A stretch of 64,000 bases of DNA from Gloeobacter morelensis MG652769. Its GTDB lineage: Bacteria > Cyanobacteriota > Cyanobacteriia > Gloeobacterales > Gloeobacteraceae. Under the pieces are notes generated by a model. It ran no database searches. It saw only the letters and a list, made by a program, of their open reading frames with translations, and was not told the origin of the DNA. The stretch spans positions 3,720,001-3,784,000 of the forward strand of contig NZ_CP063845.1 in NCBI RefSeq assembly GCF_021018745.1, written 5' to 3'. The position numbers and the translations under genes were made by a program. Positions 8,462 through 17,900 of this stretch are shown here, in pieces. Every line of letters starts with the position of its first letter. Within the stretch, counting starts at the first letter, position 1.

Positions 8462-9448
8462 ATGAGCGTCGTCAGTCTGCGTACAGCTTCCTCTTATGCT
8501 CCCGGGGTACTGGGGCCGCGGCTTGCGCAGCTATTGGAGCCGCTCGGGGGGATGGCCGCCTACGTCCGCCCCGGCGACCGGGTGCTGCTCAAGCCCAATT
8601 TGCTCACCGGCGCCAGGCCCGCCAAAGCCTGCACCACCGACCCCGAGATCGTCCGCCAGGTGGCGCTGCTGGTGCGCGGGTGCGGCGGCAAGCCCTTCTT
8701 GGGCGACAGTCCCGCCTTTGGCACCGGCCGTGGCGTGGCGGTGGCCAACGGCCTGCTGCCCATCTGCGAAGAGCTGGCCATTCCGATTGTCGAATTTTCG
8801 TCGAGCCGATACCGCTCGGCGGGCGAGACTTTTGAGCACCTGCGCCTGGGCAAGGAGGCGATGGAAGCGGACGTGCTCATCAACCTGCCCAAGGTCAAAT
8901 CCCATATGCAGCTGACCGTCACCCTCGGGGTCAAAAACCTCTTCGGCTGCGTGCCCGGCAAGATGAAGGCCTGGTGGCACATGGAGGCGGGCAAAGACAG
9001 CCTGCGCTTCGGCAAGATGCTCGTGGAGACGGCCCTCACCCTCCAGCCGGATCTGACGATTATCGACGGCATCGTCGGCCACGAAGGCAACGGCCCCTCG
9101 GGGGGCGAACCGCGCGCACTGGGTCTGCTCGGCGCCTCAGCCGACGTCTTTGCTATCGACCGGGTGTTTTGCGCATTGTTGGGGGTGGACCCCGAGCAGG
9201 TGCCGGTGCTGTGCGCGGCGCGCGCACTGGGAGTGATCCCGGAGGAGCTGATGGCGGGGATCCGCCTGGACGGCCCGCCTTTGGAGCAACTGCGCTGCCC
9301 CGACTGGCGGCTGCCTGAGACGATGATGCCCATCGACTTCGGCTTGCCCAGGGTGATCCGCTCGACGATGAAACATCTTTGGATCCGCTTTTTGAAAGAA
9401 CCCCTGGCCGGCGGCTTTACCCGGGCCGAGCGGAGAGCACCCCTTTGA
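8462..9448 (+). CDS. DUF362 domain protein
   Basis: A 328-residue DUF362 protein. Typical marks are VRPGDRVLLKPNLL, a TDPEIV segment, GDSPAFGTGRG, INLPKVKSHMQLTVTLGVKNLFG and DGIVGHEGNGPSGGEPRALG. The family is widespread, often carrying ferredoxin domains; this copy has the DUF362 domain alone. Some members have been proposed to act on iron-sulfur or polyprenoid-related chemistry, but no reaction is established. The stop codon overlaps a TTG start of the LptF/G-type gene (9445-9448), pointing to a two-gene operon and perhaps an envelope-linked role. Confidence 0.85.
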   Translation: MSVVSLRTASSYAPGVLGPRLAQLLEPLGGMAAYVRPGDRVLLKPNLLTGARPAKACTTDPEIVRQVALLVRGCGGKPFLGDSPAFGTGRGVAVANGLLPICEELAIPIVEFSSSRYRSAGETFEHLRLGKEAMEADVLINLPKVKSHMQLTVTLGVKNLFGCVPGKMKAWWHMEAGKDSLRFGKMLVETALTLQPDLTIIDGIVGHEGNGPSGGEPRALGLLGASADVFAIDRVFCALLGVDPEQVPVLCAARALGVIPEELMAGIRLDGPPLEQLRCPDWRLPETMMPIDFGLPRVIRSTMKHLWIRFLKEPLAGGFTRAERRAPL

Positions 9449-10608
9449 AGACATTTGCCGAGGCAAGGTCGCGCTTTTCGCTGCCGGGGCTCACGATCAT
9501 GGACCGCTACCTGGCAAGCGAACTGGTGTTGCCGTTTTTGTTCGGCGTGGCGGCCTTCGCCTCGATCGGCATGGCGATCGGATCGCTCTTTGAACTGGTC
9601 CGGCTCATCTCCGAAAACGGCCTGCCGCTCACCACCGCGCTGCAGGTCTTCTTGCTGCGCATGCCGCAGATCATCACCTACACCTTCCCGATGTCGGTGC
9701 TCTTTGCGACGCTCCTGGCCTACGGGCGTCTGTCGGGAGATCTGGAGATCACGGCGCTGCAGGCGAGCGGCGTCAGCGTGCTGCGCATCGTCGTACCCAC
9801 GCTCCTGCTCAGCGTCGTAGTTAGCGTCATTACTTTTTTCTTTAACGAAGTGGTGGTCCCCACCGCCAACCAGGAGGCGAGCACCACCCTGGCGCGGGCG
9901 ATCGGCGGGGGCGACCGGCCGCGATTTATCAAGGACAACATTCTTTATCCCGAGTACAACTGGGTGCCGGGCAAGGCCGGCAAGCGCGAATACGCCCTCA
10001 TTCGGCTATTTTATGCCCGCCGCTACAGCGACGGGATCATGTACGGGCTGACGATTCTCGACTACAGTCAGGAAAACCTCAACCAGGTGATCACCGCCGA
10101 TTCGGCCTACTTCGATCCGAAGACCGACGCCTGGCGTTTTCGCAACGGCACCAGCTATTTGATTGGCAACGACGGCACCTACCGCAATATTCTTCAGTTT
10201 CAAGAGCAGCAGGTCAAAATCAGCGAAGACCCGCTCAAGTTCGCCCAGGAGGTGCGCCGGCCGGAGGAGATGACCACCGTCGAACTGCGCCGCTACATCG
10301 AGCTGGCCCAGAACGCCCGCCAGGAAATTCGCGGGCTTTTGGTCAGTCTCTACCAGAAGTACGCCATTCCGAGCGTCTGTTTTGCCTTCGCCCTGGTGGG
10401 TGCCCCGTTGGGCCTGCGCCGCCAGCGCACCAGCAACGCCCTGGGATTGGGCCTCAGCATCTTGATCATCTTTAGTTACTACATTTTTCTATTCATCGCC
10501 CAGGCCCTGGGCCAGACGGGCGTGCTGCCGCCCTGGCTGGGGGCCTGGCTGCCGGCGCTGATTACGATGGCCGTGGGCGCCTACCTGCTCTGGCGGGCCA
10601 ACCAATAA
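9445..10608 (+). CDS. LptF/LptG (YjgP/YjgQ) family permease
   Basis: A YjgP/YjgQ-family inner-membrane permease. It opens with MDRYLASELVLPFLFGVAAF (the conserved 'I..RY....' start), has hydrophobic segments near residues 20-50, 60-90 and 100-130, a periplasmic jellyroll region in the middle (about 150-270), and three more C-terminal helices ending in LWRANQ. The family extracts lipopolysaccharide from the membrane with LptB. Cyanobacteria usually have one such gene. The likely start is TTG at 9445, overlapping the DUF362 stop; ATG at 9499 is an alternative. Confidence 0.88.
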   Translation: MKTFAEARSRFSLPGLTIMDRYLASELVLPFLFGVAAFASIGMAIGSLFELVRLISENGLPLTTALQVFLLRMPQIITYTFPMSVLFATLLAYGRLSGDLEITALQASGVSVLRIVVPTLLLSVVVSVITFFFNEVVVPTANQEASTTLARAIGGGDRPRFIKDNILYPEYNWVPGKAGKREYALIRLFYARRYSDGIMYGLTILDYSQENLNQVITADSAYFDPKTDAWRFRNGTSYLIGNDGTYRNILQFQEQQVKISEDPLKFAQEVRRPEEMTTVELRRYIELAQNARQEIRGLLVSLYQKYAIPSVCFAFALVGAPLGLRRQRTSNALGLGLSILIIFSYYIFLFIAQALGQTGVLPPWLGAWLPALITMAVGAYLLWRANQ

Positions 10609-10679
10609 TCGGTGGCGCTGAAGACTGGCGCTGGGGCCGCGAGGCGGGATAATCGTAAAGAAGCATTACAAGGACGAGC

Positions 10680-12056
10680 GTGAAGGTACTGTTTGCGGCG
10701 GCGGAGTGTGCCCCCTTAGCCAAGGTGGGCGGCATGGCGGACGTGGTGGGCTCGTTGCCCCTGGCCCTGGCCGAAGCGGGGATCGAGGTGCGGATCATCC
10801 TGCCCTACTACGGCTTTTTGGGGGATCTGCCCAAGTCCGAGCAGCCGGTCTGGACCGGCGGCGCCATGTTCCAGCAGGTCGAAATTTACGAAGCGCGCCT
10901 GCCCGGCAGCGACATCCCCCTCTATCTGGTCGGTCACCCGGCCTTTGCCAACGAGCGCATCTACGGCTTTGAGGACGAAGCCTGGCGCTTCACGCTCTTC
11001 TCGCGCACGGTGGCCGAATTTCTCTGGCGCGGCGGCTGGGATCCGCAGGTGCTCCATTGCCACGACTGGCACACGGGCCTGTTGCCCCTCTGGATGCGGG
11101 CGATGCCGGTGATGACGGTCTTTACCATCCACAACCTCGCCTACCAGGGACCGCCCCTGCCGTACTTTCGCGCCTTCGTGGACGTCCCCTACGACACGGG
11201 CGCCTGGAACCCGATGGTGGCGGGCATCATCCACAGCGACGCGATCACGGCGGTCTCGCCCACCTACGCGCGCGAAATTTGCACCCCCGAGTACGGCGAG
11301 CGCCTGGACGGCCTGCTCAGGGGCCAGGGAAACCGCCTGAGCGGTATCCTCAACGGCATCAACACCATGGCCCTCGACCCGGCCACCGACAAGCACCTGA
11401 CGGTCAACTACGACACGACCAGTCTTGAGCGGCGCGTCGAGAACAAACTGGCCCTCCAGCGCGAATTCGGCTTTGAGGTCGCTCCTGATCGCTTCCTGGT
11501 GGGTATCGTCTCGCGGCTGGTGGACCAGAAGGGCTTCGATTTGCTCGCGCCGCTCTGGGACACCTGGATGCACACCAGCGGCGCCCAACTGGTCGTGCTG
11601 GGAAGCGGCGACCCGTTTTACGAATTTCTGTTTCGCTCGGCGGCGGAGCGCTACCCGGAGCGCATCAAGGCGGTGCTGAGCTACAACGTGCCCATCGCCC
11701 AGCGCATCTACGGCGGCGCGGATCTGTTTTTGATGCCCTCGCGCTTCGAGCCCTGCGGCATCGGCCAGATGATTGCGCTGCGCTACGGGGCGGTGCCTTT
11801 GGTGCGCAAGACCGGCGGCCTCGCCGACACGGTTTTCTTCCACAACCCGATCGACGAAGAGGGCAACGGCTTTTTGTTCGACCGCTACGACCCGACCAAC
11901 CTGCTAGCCATGCTCTACCGCGCCGAGGAAGCCTTTCGCTATAAAGACTACTGGCGACGACTGCAATTGCGCGGCATGGAAGCAGACCTCAGCTGGCGCG
12001 CCTCCGCCCACCAGTACGCCGATCTCTACAAGTCGCTGATTGCCCGCCTGGGCTAG
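10680..12056 (+). CDS. glgA: Glycogen synthase (ADP-glucose type)
   Basis: A 458-residue bacterial glycogen synthase of family GT5. The N-terminal ADP-glucose-binding motif is KVGGMADVVGSLP. Catalytic-site segments include the HCHDWHTGLLPLW stretch and the C-terminal PSRFEPCGIGQMIALRYGAV loop with the conserved glutamate. It transfers glucose from ADP-glucose to the growing alpha-1,4-glucan in the cytoplasm. The start is GTG at 10680 with a purine-rich site (AAGGACG) in front. It ends directly against the stop of the convergent K+ channel gene (12057), with no bases between. Confidence 0.96.
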   Translation: MKVLFAAAECAPLAKVGGMADVVGSLPLALAEAGIEVRIILPYYGFLGDLPKSEQPVWTGGAMFQQVEIYEARLPGSDIPLYLVGHPAFANERIYGFEDEAWRFTLFSRTVAEFLWRGGWDPQVLHCHDWHTGLLPLWMRAMPVMTVFTIHNLAYQGPPLPYFRAFVDVPYDTGAWNPMVAGIIHSDAITAVSPTYAREICTPEYGERLDGLLRGQGNRLSGILNGINTMALDPATDKHLTVNYDTTSLERRVENKLALQREFGFEVAPDRFLVGIVSRLVDQKGFDLLAPLWDTWMHTSGAQLVVLGSGDPFYEFLFRSAAERYPERIKAVLSYNVPIAQRIYGGADLFLMPSRFEPCGIGQMIALRYGAVPLVRKTGGLADTVFFHNPIDEEGNGFLFDRYDPTNLLAMLYRAEEAFRYKDYWRRLQLRGMEADLSWRASAHQYADLYKSLIARLG

Positions 12057-13100
12057 CTACCCGGTCTTCACCGGCAACAGCGCCTCGGAGAGGGTGCGCA
12101 GCTGCGCGTCGGTGCCCAGGCAAAAAAGAACGTCCCCCTGGGCGAGGGTGGTCTCGCCGGTGGGACTGCCCACCAGCGTGCCGTCGGCGCGGCGGATGGC
12201 CACTACCAGGCCGCCGCTGCGGTTGCGCAGGTTGATCTGCTGCAGCGACATGCCGACAAAAGGACAACTGCGCTCGTCGAGTTTGACCTCCTCGACGATG
12301 AGCGAACCGCCGCCAGTGCCGCTGAAGGCCGTCTCGATAAAATCGACTACCCCGGGCCTCAGCGCAATCGCCGCCATGCGCCGCGCCCCGGCGGTGTAGG
12401 GGGAGACCACCTCGTCCGCCCCGCCTCGGCGCAATTTGACGGCCGCTTCCTCGCTGCTGGCCCGGGTGATCGTACGGATATTCGGGTTGAGATTGCGCGC
12501 CGAGAGCACGATAAATAGATTATCGGCGTCGGAGGTGAGGGCGCAGATGACGCTGCAGGCCCGCTCGATACCGGCTTCGACCAGGGTCTGATCGGCGCTC
12601 GCGTCACCCTCGATGATCCGATAACCCTTGGAGCGGGCGATGGTTGCCGCCCGCGGGTCCGCCTCGACGACGACGAACTGGGCATGGCTTATCGTCAGTT
12701 CTTCGCAGATGCGGCTGCCCATCCGGCCGTAGCCGCAGATGATGAAATGGTCCTTCAGCTGGCTGAGCATACGCTTCTGTCGGGTATATTTGAGTCCTTC
12801 TTGAAGATAGCCTTCTCCCAGGGCCTGGACAATCCGGCCGATCAGAATACCGAGAGTCGCCACACCGAGCACGATGAGCACGATCGTAAAGATGCGTCCA
12901 TCGGTGTTGAGGGGCCGCGTCTCGCCGTAGCCCACCCCCGCCAGGGTGATCACGGTCATATAGAGCGCATCGAAAAAATCCCAGCCCTCGATGACCATAT
13001 AGCCGATGACGCCGACGACGTACAGTCCGACGATCGCCATCACGATGTTGAAGACGCGCCAGCGAAACTCGCGCAGGCGCTCGGCAGAAGGGGGACTCAT
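12057..13100 (-). CDS. Two-helix K+ channel with TrkA-N/TrkA-C domains (MthK-like)
   Basis: A 347-residue potassium channel. Two membrane helices (about residues 17-40 and 75-100) flank the pore with the selectivity filter TLAGVGYGE. A regulator-of-K+-conductance domain follows, with the nucleotide-binding motif GYGRMGSRICEEL, then a TrkA-C domain (about 265-345). This is the MthK/YugO-type layout, in which ligands gate the pore through the cytoplasmic domain. The ATG at 13100 overlaps the nagA stop as ATGA (13097-13100), so the gene is translationally coupled to nagA. Confidence 0.92.
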   Translation of the reverse strand: MSPPSAERLREFRWRVFNIVMAIVGLYVVGVIGYMVIEGWDFFDALYMTVITLAGVGYGETRPLNTDGRIFTIVLIVLGVATLGILIGRIVQALGEGYLQEGLKYTRQKRMLSQLKDHFIICGYGRMGSRICEELTISHAQFVVVEADPRAATIARSKGYRIIEGDASADQTLVEAGIERACSVICALTSDADNLFIVLSARNLNPNIRTITRASSEEAAVKLRRGGADEVVSPYTAGARRMAAIALRPGVVDFIETAFSGTGGGSLIVEEVKLDERSCPFVGMSLQQINLRNRSGGLVVAIRRADGTLVGSPTGETTLAQGDVLFCLGTDAQLRTLSEALLPVKTG

Positions 13101-14218
13101 CGTACCTCCAGCCGTTCGGGCCGCTCGCAATCCGGGTGCCAGACCAGCAGATCCGCCTCCGGCGGCCAATCGACCGATTCGGCCAATACCCGCCGCGGCT
13201 GAAAAGCCCCCAGGCGTAGGGCCACGCCCGGATCGACCCCGCACTGGCCCACCAGCCGCGCCAGTACATCGGTGAGGCTGAAGGCGCTACCGGCGAGCCG
13301 GCCGTCTTCGAGGGTCACCTGCCCGGCGCGCACGGTAATGGCGAGACCGTGCCAATCGTAACGGCCGTCGGCGATCCCCAAGGGTGCGACCGCATCGCTC
13401 ACCGGGATGAGCCCCGCTTCGCCCTTGGCGCGCAGCAGCAGTTGGGTGGCGGCCGGGTGCAGGTGGATGCCGTCGGGAATGCACAGGCATTGCACCCGCT
13501 CATCGAGCAATGCCGCCCCGACCACGCCGGGCTCGCGGTGGTGAAAGGGGCGCTGGGCATTAAAAATATGGGTCACCAGCCGCGCCCCCGCCTCGAAGGC
13601 CCGCTGCGCCTGATCGAAGGTGGCGGCGGTGTGGCCGAGGCTCACGTGGATGCCCTGGGAGACCAGCCAGGGGATCGTCTGGCCGTCCGGGTCGAGTTCG
13701 GGGGCGAGGGTGACGAGCTTTACCAGAGAGGCGTAATCGCCCAGGACGCACTTGGCATCCTCGACGGTGAGCGGCAGCAGGTACTGGCGCATGTGGGCGC
13801 CTTCGTACTCGGGGTTGAGAAACGGTCCTTCGAGGTGCACCCCCAGGATGCGCGCGCCGCCTACAGGCGGGCGAAAGCGGCCCAGCACAGCAAGCGCTGT
13901 GTGCAGCTTTTCGAGCGGGACGCTGATCAAGGTGGGCAACCAGGCCGAGAGGCCAATCGACCAGAGATAGGTCGAGATGCGCTCCAGGTGCGCCAAGCCC
14001 TCGTCGCCTTCCAGTTCCGAAAATTCGACCCCCAGAGCGCCGTTGAGCTGCAGATCCACCAGCCCCGGGCTCACCCAGGCTCCCGCCAGATCGATCGAGT
14101 CGGTGGCCTCTTCCCAGCCGCCGCCCGCTGGGTCCACCGCCTGCAGTTGTCCCTTAGCTACCAGTAGACTGTAGAGATTCCCGTCTCCCGCCCAGCGGGC
14201 GTTGCGTATCTGCCGCAT
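13097..14218 (-). CDS. nagA: N-acetylglucosamine-6-phosphate deacetylase
   Basis: An amidohydrolase-superfamily enzyme of about 373 residues that removes acetate from N-acetylglucosamine-6-phosphate, feeding amino-sugar and cell-wall recycling. Family marks are SPGLVDLQLNGALGVEF, HLEGPFLNPEYEGAH (metal ligand Glu and the conserved GPF), VSLGHTAAT, LVTHIFNAQRPFHHREPG and a late SDAVAP aspartate. The start ATG at 14218 (MRQIRNARWAG) fits the family's opening; longer versions would run into the divergent ferredoxin gene. It is followed by the K+ channel with a 4-bp overlap, an unexpected operon partner. Confidence 0.93.
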   Translation of the reverse strand: MRQIRNARWAGDGNLYSLLVAKGQLQAVDPAGGGWEEATDSIDLAGAWVSPGLVDLQLNGALGVEFSELEGDEGLAHLERISTYLWSIGLSAWLPTLISVPLEKLHTALAVLGRFRPPVGGARILGVHLEGPFLNPEYEGAHMRQYLLPLTVEDAKCVLGDYASLVKLVTLAPELDPDGQTIPWLVSQGIHVSLGHTAATFDQAQRAFEAGARLVTHIFNAQRPFHHREPGVVGAALLDERVQCLCIPDGIHLHPAATQLLLRAKGEAGLIPVSDAVAPLGIADGRYDWHGLAITVRAGQVTLEDGRLAGSAFSLTDVLARLVGQCGVDPGVALRLGAFQPRRVLAESVDWPPEADLLVWHPDCERPERLEVR

Positions 14219-14252
14219 CCTGTCGAGCCCCTCGCTGAGTAGAGTGTAACCA

Positions 14253-14657
14253 ATGCGCAAGCGCGTCATTCTCACTTTTCCGCCCGCCATCGTGCATATG
14301 CCGGTCACCTACCGGCTGGCCAAGGATTTCAACATCGCAAGCAACATCCTGCGCGCCCAAGTAGCCCCCGACGAGGTGGGCAAACTGGTGCTCGAACTGT
14401 CGGGGGACATCGATCAGATCGAAGCGGCGATCACCTGGATGCGCGATCAGGGCATCGACGTCTCGCTGCTGGGTCACGAAATCGTGATTGACGAGAACCT
14501 GTGCGTCCACTGCGGCCTGTGCACGGGGGTCTGTCCGACCGGCGCCCTGGCGCTGCACGCGGAGACGTTTTTGCTGCAGTTTCGCCGCTCCCGCTGCATT
14601 GTGTGCGAGCAGTGCGTTCCGGTCTGCCCGGTGGCGGCGATTTCGACCAATTTGTAG
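14253..14657 (+). CDS. NIL-domain ferredoxin with two [4Fe-4S] motifs
   Basis: A 134-residue protein with an N-terminal NIL domain (about residues 1-75, including FPPAIVHMPVTYRLAKDF and the conserved ILRAQV) and two C-terminal cluster motifs, CVHCGLCTGVCP and CIVCEQCVPVCP. Such proteins are found in all cyanobacteria. NIL domains are otherwise known as ligand-sensing modules in methionine ABC transporters, and a role in sulfur or cluster metabolism has been suggested. It is divergent from nagA. The MITE copy A begins four bases after its stop. Confidence 0.9.
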   Translation: MRKRVILTFPPAIVHMPVTYRLAKDFNIASNILRAQVAPDEVGKLVLELSGDIDQIEAAITWMRDQGIDVSLLGHEIVIDENLCVHCGLCTGVCPTGALALHAETFLLQFRRSRCIVCEQCVPVCPVAAISTNL

Positions 14658-14661
14658 GCTT

Positions 14662-14791
14662 CCCTCATCCCCCCAGCCCCCTTCTCCCCGAGGGAGAAGG
14701 GGGAGCAAAACCATAAGCAGCTCTTCAGAACTAAATGTTAAGCCACTGCCACCCCTCTCCCCCCGTAGGGGAGAGGGGCAGGGGGTGAGGG
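14662..14791. repeat. Palindromic MITE, copy A (left bracket of defence cassette)
   Basis: A 130-bp element starting CCCTCA and ending TGAGGG. Each end is a G/C-rich inverted repeat of about 42 bp that itself folds as a hairpin (CCTTCTCCC then GGGAGAAGG on the left). The centre is about 40 bp and AT-richer. Copy B at 27430-27555 is the same element in the opposite orientation: the 45 bp at the left of A are identical to the reverse complement of the right of B. It sits directly after the ferredoxin stop and may act as a terminator. Confidence 0.9.
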
Positions 14792-14963
14792 CTCCCCACT
14801 AATTCAGCAAAATATGCCAAAAAATAATTTAATTACCCTTGCATTTTTAGTAATTTACTCATAGATTATAGGGGTGGGTGCTTGCGGTGTCTGCGCTGTC
14901 GGCAAGCGAGCCGCCTGCGTATTGGTTGCGAAATACTCATCTTTGGCGAGGAGTGAAAATACC

Positions 14964-17900
14964 ATGGCAAGGCTGGAAGAATTGAGCCGCGGCGCAACGG
15001 TCAAAGGAGTGCTTGCCGACCGGCTAGTCACAGTCGTAGACATCAAGTGGTACGGCCAGGCCGCCATCGAGCTGACTTACAAAGATGCGTCTGGTCGGCT
15101 GGGTCATCGGCTTTTGTACCGCAATTGCGAAGCGGATTTGGAGATAGCCGCGATCGGTTCCCCCTGGAGCTTTACCGGGAACGGCGCGCTGCTACGCTTA
15201 GCGCTGGAAGCCCATCGCATTCGCCTCGCCCATCTTTTCGATCCGATGCTGGCGGTGCACACCGCTCTGGTCGAGCCATTGCCGCACCAGATCACCGCCG
15301 TCTACGAAGCGATGCTGACCCGCCAGCCGCTGCGCTTTTTGCTGGCGGACGATCCTGGAGCCGGTAAGACGATCATGGCGGGGCTGCTTATCAAAGAACT
15401 GCTGGCGCGGGGCGACTTGCAGCGCTGTTTGGTGGTTTGCCCGGGCAGTCTGGTTGAGCAGTGGCAAGATGAGCTATTTCGCCGCTTCGGGTTGCCCTTT
15501 GAGATCCTCACCAACGACAACCTGGAGGCGGCGCGCACGGGCAACTGGTTTCTGGAGAATCCTCTGGCCATCAGTCGGCTGGACAAACTTGCCCGCAACG
15601 ACGAGGTACAGGCGAAGCTGGAGGCCACCGACTGGGATCTGGTCGTCTGCGACGAGGCGCACAAGCTTTCGGCTTCTTTTTTCTCCGGTGAGATCAAAAA
15701 GACCCGGCGCTACCGTCTGGCCGAATTGCTCTCGCGGCTGACGCGCCACTTTTTGCTGATGACCGCGACACCCCACAACGGTAAGGAAGAAGACTTCCAG
15801 CTGTTTTTAGCTCTGCTGGACGGGGATCGCTTCGAGGGCCGCTTTCGCGACGGGGTGCACTCGGTGGATACCAGCGACCTGATGCGGCGTCTGGTCAAAG
15901 AGCAGTTGCTCAAGTTCGACGGCACCCCGCTTTTTCCGGAACGCATCGCTTATACGGTCAGCTACCGGCTCTCCGACGATGAGGCGCTGCTGTACCGGGA
16001 GGTGACCGACTACGTGCGCGAGGAGTTCAACCGGGCCGACGCCCTGGAGGGCGACGGGCGCAGGGGTACGATCGGTTTTGCCCTGCAGGTGCTGCAGCGG
16101 CGACTGGCCTCCTCGCCAGAAGCCATCTTTCAGTCGCTCAGACGCCGCCGCGAGCGGCTTGAGCAGCGGCTGCGCGAGGAGACCCTGCGCAAGCGCGGTG
16201 CCGAGGTGCGCCTGCAGTTGGAAGAACTACAACTGAGCATCGAAGATCTCGAAGACCTTGAAGACGCCCCGGACGCCGAAGTCGAAGCGACCGAGGAGCG
16301 CATCGTCGATCAGGCTACTGCCAGCGGCACGCTCGCGGAACTGGAAGCAGAGATTGCCATCTTGCGCCGTCTGGAAGCGCTCGCGCTGCGGGTGCGCACA
16401 GGCGGCACCGATCGCAAGTGGGAGGAGCTTTCAAGGCTTCTGCAGGACAACCCCGAGATGTTCGACGCGGCAGGCCACCGGCGCAAGCTGGTGCTGTTTA
16501 CCGAGCACCGCGACACGCTCAACTATCTCGCTTTGCGCATCCGCAACCTGCTGGGCAGGGAGGAGACGGTCGTCTGTATCCACGGCGGCATGGGCCGCGA
16601 GGAGCGCAAAAAATCCGAGCAGGCTTTTCTGAACGATCCACAGGTGCAGATCCTGGTGGCTACCGACGCCGCCGGCGAAGGCATCAACCTGCAGCGGGCA
16701 CACCTGATGGTCAACTACGACCTGCCCTGGAACCCGAACCGTCTGGAGCAGCGCTTCGGGCGCATCCACCGCATCGGTCAGACCGAAGTCTGCCATCTGT
16801 GGAATCTGGTGGCTGCCGAGACGCGCGAGGGCGATGTGTACCTGGCGCTGCTTAAAAAACTCGAAATCGAACGCGAGGCATTGGGGGGCGGCGTCTTCGA
16901 CGTGCTCGGCAAAGCGATCGCCGGGACGGAGTTGCGCTCGCTGCTGGTGGAAGCCGTCCGCTACGGCGACCGCGAGGAGGTGCGCGCCCGGCTCACGCAG
17001 GTGGTGGACCGCGCCCTCGACCGCGATCATCTGCGCCGCCTACTGGAGGAACGGGCGCTTGCCCACGACACGATGGACGCGAGCCGCGTCCACCGGATCC
17101 GCGAGGAGATGGAGCGCGCCGCCGCCCGCCGCCTCCAACCGCACTTTATCGCCGCCTTTTTCCGCGAAGCGTTTAAGTTGTTGGGCGGTAGCCTCCGGGA
17201 GCGCGAGCCGGGCCGCTACGAAATTAGCCACGTCCCGGCTACCGTGCGCTCGCGCGACCGGCTCATCGGACGGCGCGAAGCGCTGCTCGCGCGCTACGAG
17301 CGCATCACCTTCGACAAAGCCCTTATCAGCCTGCCTGGGGTGCCTCTGGCGGCCTACGTCTCGCCGGGCCATCCGCTGCTCGACGCAGTCATCGATCTGA
17401 TGCTGGAGCGCCACCGCGATTTGCTCAAGCAAGGGGCGGTGCTGGTGGACCCCAATGACTGGTCCGATCGGGTGCGCGCCCTGGTCTATCTGGAGCACAC
17501 CGTCCAGGACGGCCGCACCGACCGCACAGGCAACCACCGGGCCGTCTCGCGCCAGGTCCAGTTTGTCGAGATCGACCCCCAGGGCCAGGTCACAGGTGCC
17601 GGTTCGGCTCCATACCTGGACTACCGGCCGCTGCGCGAGGAAGAATGGCCGCTGGTGGCCGATTTGCTGGACACGTTGCCCCTCGCCACCGACCTGGAGG
17701 ACCGGGCGCTCAGCTATGCGGTGGCCCAGTTGGTGCCCGTCCATTTCGAGGAGGTGAGCGGGCGCAAGGAAGCCCAGGTGCGCAAGACGAAGGCGGCTGT
17801 CTGGGAGCGGCTCACCAAAGAGATTTCCCACTGGGATCACCGGGCGCAGGAGTTAAAACTCCAGGAGCAAGCCGGACGGCAGAACGCGAAGATCAACTCG

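Noticed and set aside
10716-11843. A 375-codon minus-strand frame opposite glgA
   Set aside because: Shadow of a high-GC coding gene; glgA motifs are complete on the plus strand.
14874-14963. Longer N-terminus for the SNF2 helicase
   Set aside because: The extra 30 residues are low in sense and the ATG at 14964 has a good ribosome-binding site.
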